Assembly (NCBI GenBank): GCA_003615045.1
Contig: ML014253.1
Span: 1 to 48,185 of the forward strand
DNA length: 48,185 nt
From: Caulochytrium protostelioides
Lineage: Eukaryota > Chytridiomycota > Caulochytriomycetes > Caulochytriales > Caulochytriaceae
Direction: 5' to 3'
The notes under the pieces are model-generated. The model made no database searches. It was not told the origin of the DNA and saw only the letters and a list, made by a program, of their open reading frames with translations. This document shows positions 38,310 through 48,185 of the stretch, piece by piece; position 1 is the stretch's first letter, and every line of letters starts with the position of its first letter. The translations under genes were made by a program, and so were the position numbers.

Positions 38310-38342
<33 letters not shown>
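38308..38342. repeat. (CCG)n trinucleotide microsatellite
   Basis: About eleven CCG units, followed by two shorter stretches. Confidence 0.9.
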
Positions 38343-38349
<7 letters not shown>

Positions 38350-38970
38350 GCCGCATCGAGCACCGTCTCGACCACGGCCACGCGCCGGCGCGGCGCGGGC
38401 AAGCGAGGGCGCGACCGGCCATGCGTCCGTGCGCCGCAGTTTCACGGTGCGCATGGCCGGCGATGGAGCGACGACGGCGACCGCGGTCGCGGCGCGTGAG
38501 AGATCACGCCGTCCGAGACGCCCATGCGGCGCAAGGCACGCGCGCAGGCGGTGCGCCCCGCCGTGTCGGGAGCATGCGTCCAGCGCAACGAAACGAACAC
38601 ATCAAAAAGAAATCGGGAGGTTCGATTTGTTTGGCGCCGCATGAATGGCATCCGTCCGGAACGGATTCCGGCAACGGCGAAGTCGGAGATCGTCGGTCAA
38701 GGATCATCCGCGTATGCGGCGGAGCGAGGCGCGGCACGGCGCCGACGCGGTGCGTCCGTGATGATCGGCCATCGATGAAACGGAAGTGTGGCGTTTGTTT
38801 GGGGTGTGAAAGGCACATCGTGCACGAGCGGGAGCGGGCGCGGCGGAAGCAGCGGCAGACGCGGCGGGCCCCGACCACCCTCAGATCGGATCGCCCCGAC
38901 CCACGCGCAAGAGCCCCGCGACCGCGTCGTCGATCCAGCACCGTGCATGGGGAGAGCAGCAGCAGAACGG

Positions 38971-39015
38971 CAAAGAGAGCGAGAAAGATAGAGAGAGAGA
39001 GAGAGAGAAAGAGAC
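38971..39015 (+). repeat. Second purine (GA)n tract
   Basis: AAAGAGAGCGAGAAAGATAG followed by about nine GA units. It resembles the tract at 37.4 kb, but no supported gene starts within 1 kb on either side. Confidence 0.85.
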
Positions 39016-40170
39016 ATATAGACAGAACAGAATTCACGCATTGACGTGAGTACGAGTCGTCAGGGAAAAGAGACGAGGGCCCGAGTCATCGATTCGCCTT
39101 CGGAAGGCATGCACGCGTGACACCGAGCGGCGCCAAGCAGAGAGAAAGGGGGCAGGGGGAACGCTACCCTGCAACCAGGTGCCGGAGCAAGCGAGCGGCA
39201 GCAACAACGATCAAGGAGGTGCCCTGAGGGGAAGGCGGCGTATGCCACAGGAACAGGGGAGGCGTAGCTGATTCGTCGGAGATTCGGAATATAAAGGGAC
39301 GATGCGTCACGGGTATTGATATGGACGAACTGGAAGGAGGGGTAACCGTCGGAAAAAAAAAGAATGTCATCGGAAAGACGCACCTGAGTCAAGGCGAGCG
39401 TTACCCCTGAGAGAAACGGTGGTATACCTGGCCGGCATCCATGAAGTCGACCATCATGACTGCATTCATTGCATTCCATCTCATCGAGTTTCAGCCGGTA
39501 TAGCACGTTCTCGTCAAGTCTACCTTACGTGGCTATTGAGGGCGGTCGCTGACCTGGATCCGCACCCGGCCTGCCTCGTGGAGGCCATGCACGCTGCCGT
39601 CGCTTGCGCAGGGCGCCGACACCCTGGCAGGCGGGGTCCGGCGACAACGGTGGCAACGAGCAAGACAACCCGCCGTCTGGGAAGTGCCGTCCCATGCGCA
39701 GGGCACCGTGGCGGCCCGGTCACCGCTCACTCAAGCAGCTTGATGCTCCGCAGCATGTCATCCACAAGACAACCGCTGATCCTCAGCGACGGCCACGCCA
39801 GCCTGACGCGTCGCCGCAAGCCCCCTCAAGTGGGAACGACCGACGCGGAGGAAGGGGGAAGGATGGCCGTGAAGGCCGACCCCTCCCGGGAATCTTCGGG
39901 AACGATGGTCGTGCGTGGGCCGCGTGGGAGCGGGGAGCCTGCGAGGGTCGCCGCGGCGCGTGGGAGTCGCGTTGACATGGCCGCTGCACGCCGCCGCACG
40001 CCGCCGCACGCCAAGCCGCGGATCGCCGCGTCCGATGGCCACCGCCGCCCCGAACTCTTGCCGACCACCTTCCCGCGGGTCCGTCGGGTCGCTTGCCAAG
40101 GGTGATGCGGCCTCCATCGGCAATAGACGATTGACACCTTACGATAGACGTGATGACGCGACCTGAACCG

Positions 40171-40266
40171 CCAGCGCAGCCAGCGAATCCAGCGAATCCA
40201 GCGAATCCAGCGAAGCCAGCGAAGCCAGCGAAGCCAGCGAAGTCCAGCGAAGCCAGCGAAGTCCAG
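40171..40266. repeat. 9-bp minisatellite (CCAGCGAAT/CCAGCGAAG)
   Basis: About ten head-to-tail copies of CCAGCGAAN, the last few interrupted by an extra T (GTCCAGCGA). It lies 350-630 bp upstream of the DUF4874-type gene and is not coding in a supported frame. Confidence 0.9.
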
Positions 40267-40801
40267 CCCGACCGCGCCCTCGTTCAAGGCTCCGGTGGCC
40301 AGCGAGGGTGCGGCGTGATGAGCGCCAGGGCCGACCTGATCGCGACCGGGAAATGACATAACGACGTGGCGGAGTCCCGATGGGTGGCGCAGCAGCGCCG
40401 AGGCGGCGGCTCCCGCTCGTGGCGCCGCCGGGTGGCGGTGCAACCGTGGTGGCCGGTCCAACCCGCCGGAAGTGATGGCGACCAGGACGGACGACGACCG
40501 TCATCCTGATGCTATGGGATGAAGCGAGTCGACCGTTCATCCGGTGCATCGACTTCATGGCGTCCACCGCGAGCGCTGCTCGGTGCCGGTGATCCTGGCG
40601 AAGCCGGCTGATGGTATGGAGAAGCCGATACGCCGCGATCGGACTTACCGGAGTCCACCGCTTCCGACCGAAGCCGAGCTCCGCTTCCTGGACGATTCTG
40701 AACGACGCTGCCGCGCTACCTGCCGCACCTCACGATTCAGCGACCCGCCTCACCATTTCTTTGTTGTGCCGGCACGACCAGTGCGGATCACCAGCGCCAG
40801 G

Positions 40802-42245
40802 ATGGCCGACTTGCCGCCGGTGCCACCACGGCCGGCCATGCCGGATGCCGCTGCGCCGTTCGGCGGCCCGGTGGACCCCGAGCAAGCGCCGCTGCCACCG
40901 CCACCGCCGCCCCCACAGGGGATCTACTTTCCTGAGCGCCGCACGGCGCCTTGGATGAAAGGGTAACGTTAACGCTCTGCGTGTCTTCCGCTCCGTACCG
41001 CGCTGATCCCTCGGAGCACCGCTCGGAGCTAGCGCATCATGGACCTCTCGGATGCTTGCCAGAGAAAGGAATACTCACCGTAGCAGTCTGACATCTCGAT
41101 ATGCTGATGTTGCGCATGGTTCGGCGAAACGCACCGCTGGTCGTGCATGAAACACCTGCTCTGATAGCGGATTCCATATGTCGCGCGACATGGACACGTG
41201 GGGCGAGGCCTGCAACGGATGGGACGGCACGCTCGACTGGATCGTGGGCAACCAGATCTACTTGCTGCGGCTCTACATCCATCTCTCCAAGCAGCCCGGG
41301 GAGCTCGACCGCTCGCGGCTCTGCGACGGCCTGCTGCGCCTCTTCGAGAAGCTCCGCGAATATCGCGTCGGGCTGATCCCCCGATTCTATTATGATGGCG
41401 GCGAGGCCGACTTCGGGCTTATGCAGCATGACCTGAACGTGCTGACGCCGATCCTGTCGCAGGGCCGCGACGTGATTATGACGATTCAGGCGGGCTTCCT
41501 CGGCGCGCAGTGGGGCGAGTGGTGGGGCGGTCGGCACGCGCCCGACAGCGACCATGGACGCGACGCGCGCGTCAAAGAAGCCAAGATGCTCGTCGTCCAG
41601 AGCTTGCTCAACACCGGTATCCCTGTCAGCCTGCGGTATCCGCGCGACATTGCCAACTTTTTCCAGAACATTCCGCTGATCGGATGGCACAACGACGCGG
41701 TGCTCGCGCAAGGCCCGCAGGGCGCCGACGCCGGCACCTTCGACAAGGGCTCCAAACTGTGGCCGGACAACGCGCTGCAGGCGGCGCAACACTTTGCCCG
41801 CACTGCGATCCCCAATGTCCGCGGCGGCGAGAGCTGCGAGGACGCGGGCAAACCCCCGCGCGTCGAGTGGCTCCTCGAGTTTATCCGCGAGTACCGCTTG
41901 TGCTACCTGAACGTCGAGTATCCCGGAAACATCCGCGGGTTCTTTGACGACCCCACGTGGGGCCCGCAGCTGCGTGACGCGCTCGAGCAGAACTACGAGG
42001 CGTGCTGCCGCGGCGCCTTCTGCATGGCCCCGCTGATGGACCCGATGGCGGGGCCTGACCCGCATCGGTTCGGCGCCCACCCGCATCAGCCGCAGCACCC
42101 TCTGATGACCAGCAACGGGTACCCGGGCGCGCCCGCCGTGGCACCGGAAGCCAAAGCGTCGAAGCGGCTCTCGCGCACCTCCACCCTGCGCAAGCTCTAC
42201 CGATCCCAGAACCTCGTCAAGAAAGTCTTAGGCGCCTTTACGTAA
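40802..42245 (+). CDS. DUF4874/DUF4832-type (glycosidase-like) protein, two exons
   Basis: Exon 1 is 40802-40962; exon 2 is 41168-42245. The intron (GG|GTAACG ... GATAG|CGG) keeps phase and joins APWMKG to GFHMSRDMDTWGEACNGWDG, giving 412 residues. An in-frame ATG at 40616 would add 62. Family marks: LYIHLSKQPGELDRSRLCDG, a GLIPRFYYDGGEADFG strand with HDLNVLTPIL, IMTIQAGFLGAQWGEWWGG (relatives have QAGFIGAWGEWY), RYPRDIANFF, and IGWHNDAVLAQGPQGADAGT (relatives HNDCFL...D.GTY). These belong to a TIM-barrel-like family of unknown substrate, seen in bacteria and fungi and usually secreted. Here no signal peptide is visible: exon 1 is Pro-rich and soluble. The C-terminus is Ser/Lys/Arg-rich. Function is unassigned; it probably acts on a carbohydrate. 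Confidence 0.8.
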
Positions 42246-42354
42246 CCTGGGTCCACGACAGGCGCACCGCAGGCCGAGTCTCGCTCAAGGACAGGGGGGC
42301 CCCAGGCGCCGGTCTTCTTTCGGCTGTAAGTAAAGAAGCGTTTGGTATGAAACG

Positions 42355-43392
42355 TTACATGTGCATGGGAAGCACGCTGCCGCCGGCCGCCGGCCGCCGC
42401 GGCGTGGTCGGCTGGTCGTTCCGGGAGGCCCAGGCGGTCTCCCACGCGGGCGTGATGAGCGCGGCCAAGGACACGTCCTCGGCGCCGGGATCGCGGCGGG
42501 TTGCGGCCCAGGCGTCGTAGGCGGCGAGCAGCCGCTTGAGCGTCGCGCCGTCGTAGGCGCCCGGAGTGCGCTTGGCCGGGTGAACGAGGGCGGTGAGACG
42601 CCAGTCCTCGAGCTGGGCGAGGGTGCCCATGAGCAGGGCGGCGCGGAGATCGAGCACGACGGCGCTGTCGGCGACGCCGCCGGCGGCGTCGCGGGCATGG
42701 AGCGCGCCGTCGTCGCCGACCGCCACGGTCACGACGCCGTGGTCGCACGCGACGCGCTGGAGGTCGATCCCGGCAAGGAAGACCAGCTCGGTCGAGGCGC
42801 GGGACCGCGTGCGGTCGAGGAACCGCGCGACGGCCTCGACGGCGCGCGCGAGGTCGAGCGTCCACGTCTTCTCGGGCTCGGACCGGCGGCTGAGCGCGAT
42901 GTAGCGGTGGCGCGTCGTCACATCGCCGTCCTGCTCGTGGTCGTCGGGGCCGCCGCCCGTGCCGGGGTACCCCGCGTGGCCGTCAGACGCGTCGTGCTCG
43001 GACGTCTCGGCAGCACGCGCTGCAGCAGCGGCATCAGCCTGCTGGTGGTGCTCGGCGGCTTCCGGAATGATATCGAGCAGCAGGAACGTGGTCGTTGGTG
43101 TATCGAAGCGTCGGACGGCGTACACGGAGTCCGGGATGGGGACGGTGGCGAGGGGCCCATCCGGCGCCAGCGCCGGCGCCACAGCGGCGAGGACCTCACT
43201 GACCGAGAGGAGGTCGTTGATGGCGAGCACGATGCGCGCCTTGGGATCGACGCCGCGCCGGAGCGCCGTGACGACGGCGTCCGAGACGGGCGACTCGTTC
43301 GGCGTGGCCGCCGCCGTGGCTGCCGTTGGCGACGCTGCCGACGCTGCCGCGGGGGTGGCCTTGACGGCCGATGGTGATGTCGATGCGGCCAT
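42355..43392 (-). CDS. Conserved-looking hypothetical protein, alpha/beta
   Basis: 345 residues from the ATG at 43392 (MAASTSPSAVKATPAA). The frame is open further up but there it is Arg/Pro noise. After an Ala/Thr/Ser leader come alternating hydrophobic strands and helices: ARIVLAINDLLSVSEVLAAV, TTFLLLDIIPEA, STELVFLAGIDLQRVACDHG and DSAVVLDLRAALLMGTLAQL. A disordered acidic insertion (~residues 120-170) splits the fold. No catalytic motif, membrane segment or signal peptide is visible. I do not recognise it; the strand pattern would suit a small chaperone-like or regulatory fold. It converges with the DUF4874-type gene (109 bp between stops) and diverges from ZIM17, sharing a 587-bp promoter region. 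Confidence 0.7.
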   Translation of the reverse strand: MAASTSPSAVKATPAAASAASPTAATAAATPNESPVSDAVVTALRRGVDPKARIVLAINDLLSVSEVLAAVAPALAPDGPLATVPIPDSVYAVRRFDTPTTTFLLLDIIPEAAEHHQQADAAAAARAAETSEHDASDGHAGYPGTGGGPDDHEQDGDVTTRHRYIALSRRSEPEKTWTLDLARAVEAVARFLDRTRSRASTELVFLAGIDLQRVACDHGVVTVAVGDDGALHARDAAGGVADSAVVLDLRAALLMGTLAQLEDWRLTALVHPAKRTPGAYDGATLKRLLAAYDAWAATRRDPGAEDVSLAALITPAWETAWASRNDQPTTPRRPAAGGSVLPMHM

Positions 43393-43979
43393 CGCGATCG
43401 CTCGGGTCGTCTGGACGCGGGTTCCTGGGGGGGAGGCGAGAGAGAGAAGACGGGCGGACGCGACGGAACGATGCACGTGGCTGGACGCATCAAGGCGGGA
43501 TCCCCATGATGGGCACGAGGATCCGGCTCGGCATCGCGTTGGCCCACGGATGCGCCAGAGGCAGCCGCGCGGCGTCGTCGGGATCGATCCGTGGCGCAAC
43601 CAGGGGGTATCAGGCAACAACCTGATGAAGGTTATCTGCCATAACGCGCTGGCGAGGGTGATGGTGATGAGCCGCAGGGTCCTGTCGGCCGTGGCAGACC
43701 ACACCGAGGGCGACGAGTCGGCGGGATGCCCTCTTCCGCGCGGGAGCGCCTCACCGAGGGCCTTCCGCGGGGTGGCGCCGTCACGCCACGGCGGCCGCCG
43801 GTGGTCGCCACTAGGGTCGGAGTCGGAGCGCCGCATCCAAGTCGGCGGCCACGTGACCTGAAGCGGGCTGGCCACGTTGGGCCAGGATACATGGCATCGT
43901 GGGTCGGATGAGCCGTCATTCGATGCCCGTCACTACGGAAACGCCGCCAACACAGACGCTCTATAGGAGGCGATATCGT
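43393..43979. other. Divergent promoter region between the 42.4-kb gene and ZIM17
   Basis: 587 bp separate the two ATGs. No TATA-like element stands out. An upstream in-frame ATG for ZIM17 lies at 43908. No gene is seen. Confidence 0.5.
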
Positions 43980-44798
43980 ATGGCGGTACATCGCTCGGCC
44001 ACCACGATTGCCACCACGAGGAGCTGCCTCATCGCCCGTCCAATGCTCGACCCGCTGTCGTCCCTTGCGCCGATCCCCGTCCTCGCTTCTTGCCGGCTGT
44101 TCAGGATGATCGTTGCCGTCCGCCTCTCGGCCGCCCGGTGGGCTATGCCTGCTACAGGGTCGCCCGCTCGCCGGTCCTTGATGACACAGGCCTCGCCGTG
44201 CTCCCGGCTCTCGCCGTGCTCCCGGCTCTTGCCGCCCGCACGCTCGCCAGGGTTTGTCGGCAACGCCGTCGCCGCATGGCCGCACCAGCCGCTGGCCGCG
44301 CTGTCGCGGCGCTGGCGGCATACGGCGTCCGTGGACGAGGCAGCCTCGCTGCCGCCGCCGCCGAGCGACGCCGCGGCGCCGTCCGTCGCGCACGGCAGCG
44401 AGACCGCCACGCCGATCGGCAAGGTCCAGCCGCGCCTCGCGGCGAGCTTCATCTGCAATGTCTGCAAGACGCGCAACATCAAGACGATGTCGAAGCACGC
44501 GTACGAGAAGGGCGTCGTCATTATCCAGTGCGACGGGTGCAAGAACCGCCACCTGATCGCGGACCATCTGGGGTGGTTCCAGGAGCCTGACCCGCGGCCC
44601 GGGCACGAGGGCGAGATGCGGGCGCCCGGCACGATTGAGGAGATCCTCCAGCGCCGTGGGATTGATTCGCGCCATGTGTCCTATCTCGACGCCGAGGGCC
44701 AGGAGATGCTGGACTTCCTCGAAGCGCAGGCCGCCGCCGAGCCGGAGACCACGCCGCGCGCGGATGCGCCTGAGGCCGCGTCGAGCCACTCGTCCTAG
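43980..44798 (+). CDS. ZIM17: Mitochondrial DNL-type zinc-finger protein Zim17/Tim15/Hep1
   Basis: 272 residues from the ATG at 43980 (MAVHRSATTIATTRSCLIAR), an Arg/Ser/Ala-rich presequence without acidic residues; an ATG at 43908 would add 24. The DNL domain begins at about residue 155 with SFICNVCKTRNIKTMSKHAY, then GVVIIQCDGCKNRHLIADHL. The two CxxC pairs bind zinc; the D-H-L/N-L variant and GWF follow. Zim17 keeps mitochondrial Hsp70 (Ssc1) soluble and so supports matrix protein import and Fe-S assembly. The domain is full length. The long N-terminus and the acidic Ala/Pro tail make this protein larger than the yeast one (174). It converges with PIG-S, with 154 bp between stops. Confidence 0.94.
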   Translation: MAVHRSATTIATTRSCLIARPMLDPLSSLAPIPVLASCRLFRMIVAVRLSAARWAMPATGSPARRSLMTQASPCSRLSPCSRLLPPARSPGFVGNAVAAWPHQPLAALSRRWRHTASVDEAASLPPPPSDAAAPSVAHGSETATPIGKVQPRLAASFICNVCKTRNIKTMSKHAYEKGVVIIQCDGCKNRHLIADHLGWFQEPDPRPGHEGEMRAPGTIEEILQRRGIDSRHVSYLDAEGQEMLDFLEAQAAAEPETTPRADAPEAASSHSS

Positions 44799-44952
44799 GG
44801 CGGACGCCGGCCCATGCGAGACTCTACCACTTAGGTATTTTCTGGATCGCCACAGATAGATCAATAATAGATAGATAGAGGGCCGAGGACGTCGCGCCGC
44901 GTGCGTCGTGATACGGGTCGCGTGGGCAGGGCGCGTTGGGTCCGTTCGACTT

Positions 44953-47177
44953 TCAGGACATCGACGGTGCCGGGGGTGCCGGGGCCTCCGCCGTCGCGTC
45001 GGCGTCAGCGCCGGCGCCGGGGTGCTCGCGCGCCGCGCGCTGGGCCTTCTCGTACGCAAGCGCGAGCCGGCGGCGGCGGGCCAGGTCGCGGCGGCGCTTG
45101 ATTTCCCGCACGAGCGAAATGAGCAGCGGCACGGAGATGGGCACAAAAAGCGGGACAAAGACAGCGTACTTATGCTCGTCGGGGAAGTAGAGAAGCGCGA
45201 CCATCGTCGGGTCAAAGAAGGCCTGCTCGGCGCGGAAGACGGCGGTGCGGGCCGACTCGAAGGCGCGCGGGACGTCCGGGTCGGCGCGGTGGAGGTCGGT
45301 CCATGCGGCGTCGAGCGCGGCGATCGCATCCTCGACCTGCCGCTGAATGCTTTCGAGCACGACCATATTCTCGAGGCTCGACACGAGCTTCACGAGCGAC
45401 GCGAGCGTGCCCGCAGCGGCCTTCATGCACTCGAGGACGGTGCGGCGCGCATACCGGTCCGTCTGCCAGAGACTCACCTGCTGCGCCGTGGCGCGCGTCA
45501 AGTCGATGATAGATACCTCGGCGGGCAGATTCGTCTGCAGCGCTTGCGTGACGTTCTGCGCGGGGAAGCCGAGCAGGGTCTCGAGCTGGCGGGCGAAGCG
45601 CTGCATGACGGGCGCCAGCGTCGCGGCGTCGAGACGGTCGGGCAGGGGACGGTGGTCATGGGCGGCCAGCGGGGCGCAGAGCACGTTGCTAACGACGACG
45701 CCGCCGTACCGCGGCAGCACGAACGCGCCCGTCTCGGAGACCTCCGACTGGCTCGTCAGCACGAACAACGGGCACGCTTCGGGCGGCGGGATATAGAGCA
45801 TGAGGTTGACGGACGCGCCGTTGGTTTGCAGCGACAGCGACGACAGCGGCCACTCGCCCGTGTTGACGAACTGCGGCAGCTGGGTTGGGCGCAGAATCCA
45901 CACCGGCATGGTGTGGAGCATCGTCTGCTCGAGGCGCGCCGCGGGCGACAGCGACGCGTACGAGACGACCTGGCTCTCGACCTCCACGTGGCTGAAGTGC
46001 CGCGTCACGTTCAGCAGCGGCTCGATCGACTGCGCGATCGCGTCGTCGATGTCCCACGGCTGCTTGAGAAACCGGTGCCAGCGCGCGTTCGCGTCGGCCG
46101 CTGCCGACGCCGACGACGACGACGACGCGACTGCTGTGCTGTTCTCGGCGAGGTGGTCCTGCGTTGGTTCGGCACCGCCACCGCTCGGAGGCGGGCTGCC
46201 GCTGCTGCCATCGACGGCGCTGCCGGACGCCGACGCCGATGGCGGCCGAGCGCCAATCAGCAGCGTGAAGGTGATGTGGTACTCGGTCGTATAGGGCAAG
46301 GCCCGCATCAGGCGGCGGTCGGCCTCCTGCGGGAACAGCTGCTGGTAGCGGCCCGAGAGGTCGGCGTGCTCGTCGCGGAACAGACTCGCCGCGGTGCGCA
46401 CGAGCACGTGGTCGAGCCACGTGGTGCTGTCCGGTGTCCACGGCTCCGAGGCCCTCGGCGGGGGCATGTAGGACGCGGACACCACGAGCGTCACGCGCTT
46501 GTCGGGCCAGACGGCGACCTGCGGCGCCTGAAGTGGCGCCGCGTCGGGGACTACAAAGACGGCAAACGCGTAGTCGAGGTTGCCGAGCGCGGGCCGGACG
46601 GCGCGCGCGGCCTGCCATACGGGTTGGGTACCCACGGAGCCGTCGGCATCGATCGGAGCGGCAGCCGCGGCAGCGACGTCCGCGGCCGCCGCGCGCTGCG
46701 GCGTGATGGCCACGGCCACCCGGAGCCGTCCGTCGATCGGGGGGCCGGCGTCGGCGTGCTTCGCGTCCGCATGGCCGTCATCGCTCGCGGCAGCGGCATG
46801 CGGCGTGCGCCGGTCGACGCCTTCATCCGGCGCGCGGGCGTCCCGCTCCATGATAGCATTGATACGGTCCGACAGGGCCTGGGCGCGCGGGCGGTGCCAC
46901 GCTGCCTCTGCCGCGGCCCCGGCGGCGGGCGCATCAAACAGATCGACATGGATCGTGATGGGCCAGTCGACGCGCAGCGCCTCGGCGCGGTTCCAGTGCG
47001 CGACCTGGGCATAGGGCAGGGACGCGCGCTGGACGCGGGTCGACTCGAAGCCGAGCGGGAGCAGGCACAGCGCGAGCAGCACGATTGACAGGATGATCTG
47101 CAGCCGGACGCGGTCCTTGCCGGGCGCATCGGCGCGGACGACGCGGAACGCGATCTCGGCCGGGATGGGAGGCGCCT

Positions 47178-47210
<33 letters not shown>

Positions 47211-47307
47211 ACGACGACGACGGCGGCGGCAGCAGCGGCTGATGCTTCGACAGCGAGACGGTCGACGGCACGGCGGATAATGCGGCCGACGGCGCCGGAG
47301 CGGCCAT
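44953..47307 (-). CDS. GPI17: GPI transamidase subunit PIG-S (Gpi17)
   Basis: 784 residues from the ATG at 47307 (MAAPAPSAALSAVPST). An ATG at 47589 in the same frame would add 94 residues containing poly-Asp, judged unlikely. The N-terminal membrane helix is IILSIVLLALCLLPLGF, preceded by a Pro/Ser-rich cytosolic tail. The large lumenal domain has FAVFVVPDAAP, WDIDDAIAQSIEPLL, TMPVWILRPTQLPQFVNTGE, LPRYGGVVV and ECMKAAAGTLASLVKLV. The second membrane segment is in FDPTMVALLYFPDEHKYAVF followed by VPLFVPISVPLLISLV, the family's most conserved block, and the protein ends in an Arg-rich cytosolic tail. PIG-S is a non-catalytic subunit of the ER complex that cleaves the C-terminal signal and attaches the GPI anchor. 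A Ser/Ala-rich insertion (~46250-46090) lies in the lumenal part. The family call is certain; the start is less so. Confidence 0.95.
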
Positions 47308-48185
47308 CGTGACGGACCCGGCGGAGGCGAGAGAACGAGAGAGAGGCGGAGACGCGGCCTGGCACGGAGCGAGGCACGAGAGGGAGTGGCGGCGCGCGTT
47401 CACATGGCAGCCTGCGATCCTCGAGGCCTTCGGCGGCCGTCGACGCGATGCGAACGGGTCCATCCCGGCCACGACCGGGAGCACGCGCTCTGCAGAGGAT
47501 CTTGACCGCGACGGGGCGTCCGCGCCGCCGCCGCCGCCGTCGGCAGCATCGTCGTCGTCGTCGTCGTCGTCGCCGCCCGCGGCATGCATTCAGGTTGGAA
47601 CGCGCGTGTGATCAGCAGGATTGACGCGTCGCCATCGTCGGCGTCGGCGTCGGCGCGGTCGTCGAGGTCGCTGTCGAGGATCGCCGCGGCTACGATAAGC
47701 GACGGCGCCGTGGCGTCGCCATGCGCCCTCCCGCACGGCGGCGCCGTCGCCTTCATGGATTTGCCGCAGCCGAGGCGGCCCGCCCGCCACGCATCCGCCT
47801 CCCACCTCAGCGGCGGCGGCGTTGATGGCCGGCGGCGTTGATGGCCGGCGGCGCTGATGGCCGGCGGCGCTGATGGCCGGCGGCGCTGATGGCCGGCGGC
47901 GCTGATGGCCGGCGGCGCTGATGGCCGGCGGCAGCACCCGTGATGATCGCACAGGACCCGCGCGGCTGCCCAGCGATCACGATTATCGCGGTTCGTCGCG
48001 ATCGTGGTATCCCGCGTGATGCGCAAGCCATAGCAAAGACAAGCGTTGAATGGGATGCCGCGCATCCTGGCGGACGACTGACCGCCGCCGTCCTGCCTGT
48101 TCGCGATGTTTCGTAAGCGGAAGCCCGCCGCAGGCCTCGCTGCCGCCAGTCGAGCACGGTCGCCGTCATCGACCGTCGCTGCGGC
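47308..48185. other. Right-edge flank, no supported gene
   Basis: PIG-S upstream region with (CGT)n near 47550-47572 and a 15-bp minisatellite. Open frames are repeat translations. A gene beyond the right edge may use part of it. Confidence 0.5.
47815..47932. repeat. 15-bp minisatellite (GGCGGCGCTGATGGC type)
   Basis: About eight head-to-tail copies of GATGGCCGGCGGCGC (with TT in place of CT in the first two). Copies are nearly identical, so the array is young. It is open in several frames because the unit is a multiple of three, but no gene is supported. Confidence 0.93.

Larger units (their letters stand above)
37191..40615. other. Long gap of 3.4 kb with simple repeats, no supported gene
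   Basis: It contains two purine (GA) tracts, a (GAGCC)n run at about 37925-37962, a (CCG)n run at about 38308-38342, and a 9-bp minisatellite. Long frames exist (for example 37986-39044 plus and 37767-38402 minus), but they consist of Arg/Ala/Gly strings created by high GC and carry no motif. I cannot exclude a lineage-specific gene or a non-coding RNA. The homeodomain promoter should lie at the left end, including the first GA tract. Confidence 0.5.

Noticed and set aside
37986-39044. 352-residue plus-strand frame
   Set aside because: Arg/Ala/Gly strings from GC-rich repeats, with overlapping frames on the other strand, no motif and no consistent codon pattern.
43632-45329. 565-residue minus-strand frame opposite ZIM17
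   Set aside because: Shadow of ZIM17 and of the PIG-S 3' region; no motif of its own.
44908-47088. 726-residue plus-strand frame opposite PIG-S
   Set aside because: Antisense shadow; PIG-S on the minus strand has the full set of conserved blocks.
47815-47932. CRISPR-like array
   Set aside because: The units are contiguous 15-mers without unique spacers. It is a minisatellite in a eukaryotic genome.
1-48185. tRNA, rRNA or other structured RNA genes
   Set aside because: I saw no convincing A/B-box pair, cloverleaf or rRNA-like stretch by eye; a tRNAscan/Infernal run would be needed to be sure.
1-48185. Retroviral, LTR, Polinton or other virus-derived elements
   Set aside because: No integrase, reverse transcriptase, capsid or protease motifs and no long direct terminal repeats were noticed.

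Overview
The window looks like nuclear DNA from a GC-rich fungus, probably an early-diverging (chytrid-grade) lineage. The evidence is the set of eukaryotic and fungal families present: mL67/Mhr1, Vip1, Rpo41, Pis1, Zim17, Csm1/Pcs1, Zip4/Spo22 and PIG-S. The two genes with several introns use GT..AG introns of about 100-370 nt. A Caulochytrium-like genome would fit, but I cannot prove the species. Most genes are single uninterrupted frames with long Ala/Pro/Ser low-complexity stretches.

Layout. 1-8.5 kb: the 3' part of a coiled-coil gene, a tRNA m3C methyltransferase-like gene, a two-exon mL67 gene and a six-exon ZIP4/SPO22 meiotic gene that converges tail-to-tail on mL67. 8.5-12 kb: a complete VIP1 inositol-pyrophosphate kinase/phosphatase. 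13.7-16.8 kb: an acidic membrane-anchored protein made of about 24 repeats of 33 residues that I cannot place in any family. 17.4-18.7 kb: a chimeric locus in which a 5' fragment of the coiled-coil gene from the left edge is joined to a decayed Fanzor (eukaryotic TnpB-like, RNA-guided nuclease family) gene. Two further Fanzor C-terminal remnants lie at about 1.2-1.35 kb and 8.1-8.45 kb. 19.6-26.7 kb: a coiled-coil/FN3 protein and the mitochondrial RNA polymerase, converging. 28-34 kb: a His-rich coiled-coil protein, a large Csm1/Pcs1 monopolin homologue and phosphatidylinositol synthase. 35-37 kb: a homeodomain protein. 37.2-40.6 kb: a long repeat-rich gap. 40.6-47.3 kb: a DUF4874-type protein, an unrecognised protein, the mitochondrial DNL zinc-finger chaperone partner ZIM17 and the GPI-transamidase subunit PIG-S.

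There is no operon logic, as expected for a eukaryote. Several genes share a theme: three are mitochondrial (mL67, RPO41, ZIM17), two act in meiotic chromosome behaviour (ZIP4, CSM1), and two act in ER lipid or GPI metabolism (PIS1, PIG-S). The left ~18 kb is visibly less GC-rich and carries introns. The right 29 kb is very GC-rich and almost intronless. The change falls close to the Fanzor/coiled-coil chimera. The most unusual content is the Fanzor remnants with their gene-fragment capture, the 33-residue repeat protein, and a VIP1 whose phosphatase domain has a Lys where the family has a conserved His.
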